Below are positions 61,819 through 64,000 of a DNA stretch of 64,000 nt, piece after piece. Every line of letters begins with the position of its first letter. Position 1 is the stretch's first letter. The position numbers were made by a program, and so were the translations under genes. The notes below the pieces were generated by a model. That model saw only the letters and a program-made list of their open reading frames with translations. It did no database searches and was not told the DNA's origin. This stretch comes from Mucilaginibacter_A sp041088075 (GTDB lineage: Bacteria; Bacteroidota; Bacteroidia; Sphingobacteriales; Sphingobacteriaceae), in assembly GCF_041088075.1 (NCBI RefSeq), contig NZ_JBGCVY010000042.1:1-64000 (forward strand), read 5' to 3'.

Positions 61819-62517
61819 ATGGAAAATTACGAAGCTAAAATCAGCATTAAATCTTGGGCAGAAGAAGACCGGCCGCGCGAAAAACTGTTGGCACAAGGCC
61901 GAAGGGTTTTGAGCGATGCGGAACTGATTGCCATTTTGATTGGTTCCGGCAGCCCGAACGAATCCGCTGTTGATTTAAGCAAACGTATTTTGCTGCATTA
62001 CGCTGGTGATTTAAATTCTTTGGGAAAAGGTTCTGTCAACGATCTTTCCAAATTTAAAGGCATCGGCGAAGCAAAAGCCATTACCATTATTGCTGCGTTG
62101 GAATTGGGCCGAAGGCGGAAGGAAACCGAACACCAAACCACTGAAAAAATAGGCAGCAGCAAAGATGTTTTCCATTTGATGCACCGCTATTTTGCCGATT
62201 TAAACCACGAGGAATTTTGGATCATCCTGCTCAACCGCGCCAACAAAGTACTTTCCCGGCATTTGATCAGCAAAGGCGGACAGGCAGGAACGGTTGCCGA
62301 CCCGAAAATCATTTTTCAGACCGCGATAGAAAACCATGCGGCTTCTATTATTTTGGCCCATAACCATCCTTCGGGCAATTTAAAACCAAGCCAGGCCGAT
62401 TTGGATTTGACCAAAAAACTGCGCGCTGCAGGTTCTTTGTTAGATTTAGCCATTCCCGATCATTTAATTTTTACCGATAAACATTATTTTAGTTTTGCAG
62501 ATGAAGGTTTGATGTGA
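61819..62517 (+). CDS. radC: RadC family protein (JAB-domain)
   Basis: 232 aa. An N-terminal helix-hairpin-helix region (LSKFKGIGEAKAITIIAALELGRR) and a C-terminal JAMM domain with HNHPSGNLKPSQAD, the HxH...D zinc ligands. Upstream AEEDRPREKLLAQG and LIAILIGSGSP are typical. Despite the name, a DNA-repair role is not supported in current literature; the biochemical function is unknown. It is followed by an imperfect hairpin. Confidence 0.93.
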   Translation: MENYEAKISIKSWAEEDRPREKLLAQGRRVLSDAELIAILIGSGSPNESAVDLSKRILLHYAGDLNSLGKGSVNDLSKFKGIGEAKAITIIAALELGRRRKETEHQTTEKIGSSKDVFHLMHRYFADLNHEEFWIILLNRANKVLSRHLISKGGQAGTVADPKIIFQTAIENHAASIILAHNHPSGNLKPSQADLDLTKKLRAAGSLLDLAIPDHLIFTDKHYFSFADEGLM

Positions 62518-62541
62518 GTTGAGGTTTTGAGGTAAAAGGAT

Positions 62542-62575
62542 GAAAGGTAGAAGGTTGCCTGTCCTTCTTCCTTTC
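62542..62575 (+). terminator. Hairpin downstream of radC
   Basis: GAAAGGTAGAAGG pairs with CCTTCTTCCTTTC with one mismatch around an 8-base loop. The T-run after it is weak, so termination is only probable. Confidence 0.45.
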
Positions 62576-62609
62576 GCTTTTCCACCCTTCGCCTTTCACC
62601 TTGTTTTCC

Positions 62610-62617
62610 TATCTTTG
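62610..62617 (+). promoter_or_regulatory. Candidate -7 box for pheT
   Basis: TATCTTTG matches TAnnTTTG and ends 22 bases before the pheT start codon. No TTTG lies 19 bases upstream. Confidence 0.45.
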
Positions 62618-62639
62618 TGCTTTTTCATCCGAATCAAGC

Positions 62640-64000
62640 ATGAAGATTTCGTACAACTGGCTTAAACAATATATCAACATTACGCAAACACCCGAAGAAA
62701 TTTCGCAGATTTTAACAGGGATTGGATTGGAAGTAGAATCGCTCGAAAAAGTGCTGGCGGTGCCCGGCGGGTTGGAAGGTTTGGTGATTGGCTACGTAAA
62801 AGAATGCGTGCAGCACCCAAATGCCGACCGGTTGCGGGTTACCAAAGTTGACGCAGGCGGCGAAGAACTGCAAATTGTTTGCGGCGCCGTAAACGTAGCA
62901 GCCGGGCAAAAAGTGGTGGTGGCAACTGTGGGAACAACGGTTTATCCAACGACCGGAGAACCTTTTAAGATCAATAAATCCAAAATTAGGGGAGAAGTTT
63001 CGGAAGGGATGATTTGTGCCGAAGATGAAATTGGCCTCGGAACTGACCATGCAGGGATTATGGTTTTGGATGAAAATGCCGAAATCGGATCACTGGCAAA
63101 AGACTATTTTAAGTTGGAAGATGATTACGTTTTCGAAATTGGTTTAACGCCAAACCGTGTTGATGCCGCTTCACATTTGGGTACGGCGCGCGATATTGCG
63201 GCTTATCTCAGAACAAAAATTGAGCTGCCGGATAATGCTTCTTTTACCGTGCAAAATTTGGCGTTGCCTATTGCGGTTGAAGTGGCCGATGCCAAAGCCT
63301 GTCCGCGTTATTCCAGCTTAACCATTTCTGGTATCGAAGTCAAAGATTCGCCGGATTGGCTGAAGCAAAAGTTGAGTGTAATTGGCGTTCGCCCGATCAA
63401 CAATATTGTTGATGTTACGAATTATGTGTTGCATGCTTTAGGCCAGCCAATGCACGCTTTTGATGCCGATACAATCAAAGGAAATAAAGTTATCGTTAAA
63501 ACTTGTGCCGAAGGAACTATTTTTAAAACGCTCGATGGCGTTGAGCGAAAGTTATCAGCAGATGATCTGATGATTTGTAACGCCGAAGAACCGATGACGA
63601 TTGCCGGTGTTTTCGGCGGAATCAACTCCGGCGTTACCCATCAAACCAAAAACATTTTTCTGGAAAGTGCTTATTTTGATGCGGTTTCTGTTCGTAAAAC
63701 GGCTAAAAGGCATGGTTTAAAAACGGATGCTTCTTTTCGTTACGAACGCGGAACTGATCCTGGCATCACGGTTTTTGCTTTAAAATATGCGGCCATTTTG
63801 ATTCAGCAACTGGCTGGCGGAACGGTTTCTTCCGAAATTTCGGATTTGTACCCTTCGCCTGTTGCTTCTTTTACCGTGCAAATTTTGTACAAAAACGTGC
63901 ACCGTTTAATTGGAAAAGCGATAAGTGTTGAAGAAATTAAATCAATCATTGCTGCTTTAGCTATTAAAATTACGGCCGAAACCGAAGAAGGATTATCGCT
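62640..64000 (+). CDS. pheT: Phenylalanyl-tRNA synthetase beta subunit (5' part)
   Basis: The open frame starts at ATG 62640 and runs off the window end, about 453 residues seen of a usual roughly 800. It starts MKISYNWLKQYINI, then the tRNA-binding EMAP-like domain with HPNADRLRVTKVDAG and LQIVCGAVNV. The B3/B4 domain follows (FEIGLTPNRVDAASHLGTARDIAAYL seen as GLTPNRVDA and SHLGTARDI; RPINNIVDVTNYVLH; GQPMHAFDAD). Charges tRNA-Phe together with PheS. One exact 12-mer (63235-63246) and two near-copies (63727 and 63865 regions) lie in the coding sequence, each encoding an ASF tripeptide. Confidence 0.95.
   Translation, partial: MKISYNWLKQYINITQTPEEISQILTGIGLEVESLEKVLAVPGGLEGLVIGYVKECVQHPNADRLRVTKVDAGGEELQIVCGAVNVAAGQKVVVATVGTTVYPTTGEPFKINKSKIRGEVSEGMICAEDEIGLGTDHAGIMVLDENAEIGSLAKDYFKLEDDYVFEIGLTPNRVDAASHLGTARDIAAYLRTKIELPDNASFTVQNLALPIAVEVADAKACPRYSSLTISGIEVKDSPDWLKQKLSVIGVRPINNIVDVTNYVLHALGQPMHAFDADTIKGNKVIVKTCAEGTIFKTLDGVERKLSADDLMICNAEEPMTIAGVFGGINSGVTHQTKNIFLESAYFDAVSVRKTAKRHGLKTDASFRYERGTDPGITVFALKYAAILIQQLAGGTVSSEISDLYPSPVASFTVQILYKNVHRLIGKAISVEEIKSIIAALAIKITAETEEGLS

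Overview
This window is a chromosome segment of a Bacteroidota bacterium, most likely family Sphingobacteriaceae (Mucilaginibacter/Pedobacter-like). The evidence is a hybrid two-component regulator next to a SusC/SusD pair, BshC (bacillithiol synthesis), an L28-L33-DUF4295 ribosomal cluster, near absence of Shine-Dalgarno sites, and several exact matches to the Bacteroidota promoter TTTG-N19-TAnnTTTG (upstream of rpsT, tRNA-Ala and the tRNA-Val array). The genus is an inference.

Layout. 0.3-23.9 kb is a polysaccharide-utilization-type locus: HTCS regulator (-), then on the + strand SusC, SusD, a giant FG-GAP/ASPIC lipoprotein, a vanadium-haloperoxidase/PAP2-like lipoprotein, a GH2 beta-galactosidase, two SGNH esterases and a FucP-like sugar permease. 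Together they suggest sensing, uptake, deacetylation and cleavage of an acetylated, galactose-containing glycan. 24.2-26.1 kb is an AbiEi/AbiEii-like type IV toxin-antitoxin pair with a palindromic operator. 26.4-32.0 kb holds tRNA-Ala, a small CxxC protein, a secreted NUC1 nuclease, two L,D-transpeptidases of different families, a Lys-rich peptide and an encapsulin-type ferritin with no shell gene nearby. 32.3-35.7 kb is an AT-rich defence island: Vsr nickase, C5-cytosine methyltransferase and a MORC/MutL-like GHKL ATPase carrying a PD-(D/E)XK nuclease. 35.8-45.8 kb is mainly housekeeping (Ldh family, bshC, rimO, GxxExxY, ftsY, DUF4295, rpmG, rpmB, satP-like, acs). 46-46.7 kb is an unusual tandem array of tRNA-like half repeats leading into a real tRNA-Val, then a GIY-YIG gene and a tRNA remnant. 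47-64 kb holds a HAD phosphatase, a GH63-type glucosidase, an FAD oxidoreductase, NUDIX, DUF480, a decayed TA pair, HigBA, DUF92, a PLC/P1-nuclease-like protein, rpsT, radC and the start of pheT.

The most striking signal is not a gene. A 12-base word, ATGCTTCTTTTA (reverse TAAAAGAAGCAT), occurs about 48 times exactly, plus about 10 times with one substitution (ATACTTCTTTTA), where chance predicts about 0.01. It occurs as inverted pairs between genes, as single copies near starts and stops, and inside coding sequences. Relative to the neighbouring gene it reads TAAAAGAAGCAT upstream and ATGCTTCTTTTA downstream almost everywhere. The same word lies in one arm of a roughly 217-224 bp palindromic MITE-like element (five full copies) and punctuates a tandem array of about 125 bp units at 51.8-52.5 kb. 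The pattern resembles DNA-uptake-sequence biology or a REP/MITE family; I know of no description for this group. All counts were made by eye.
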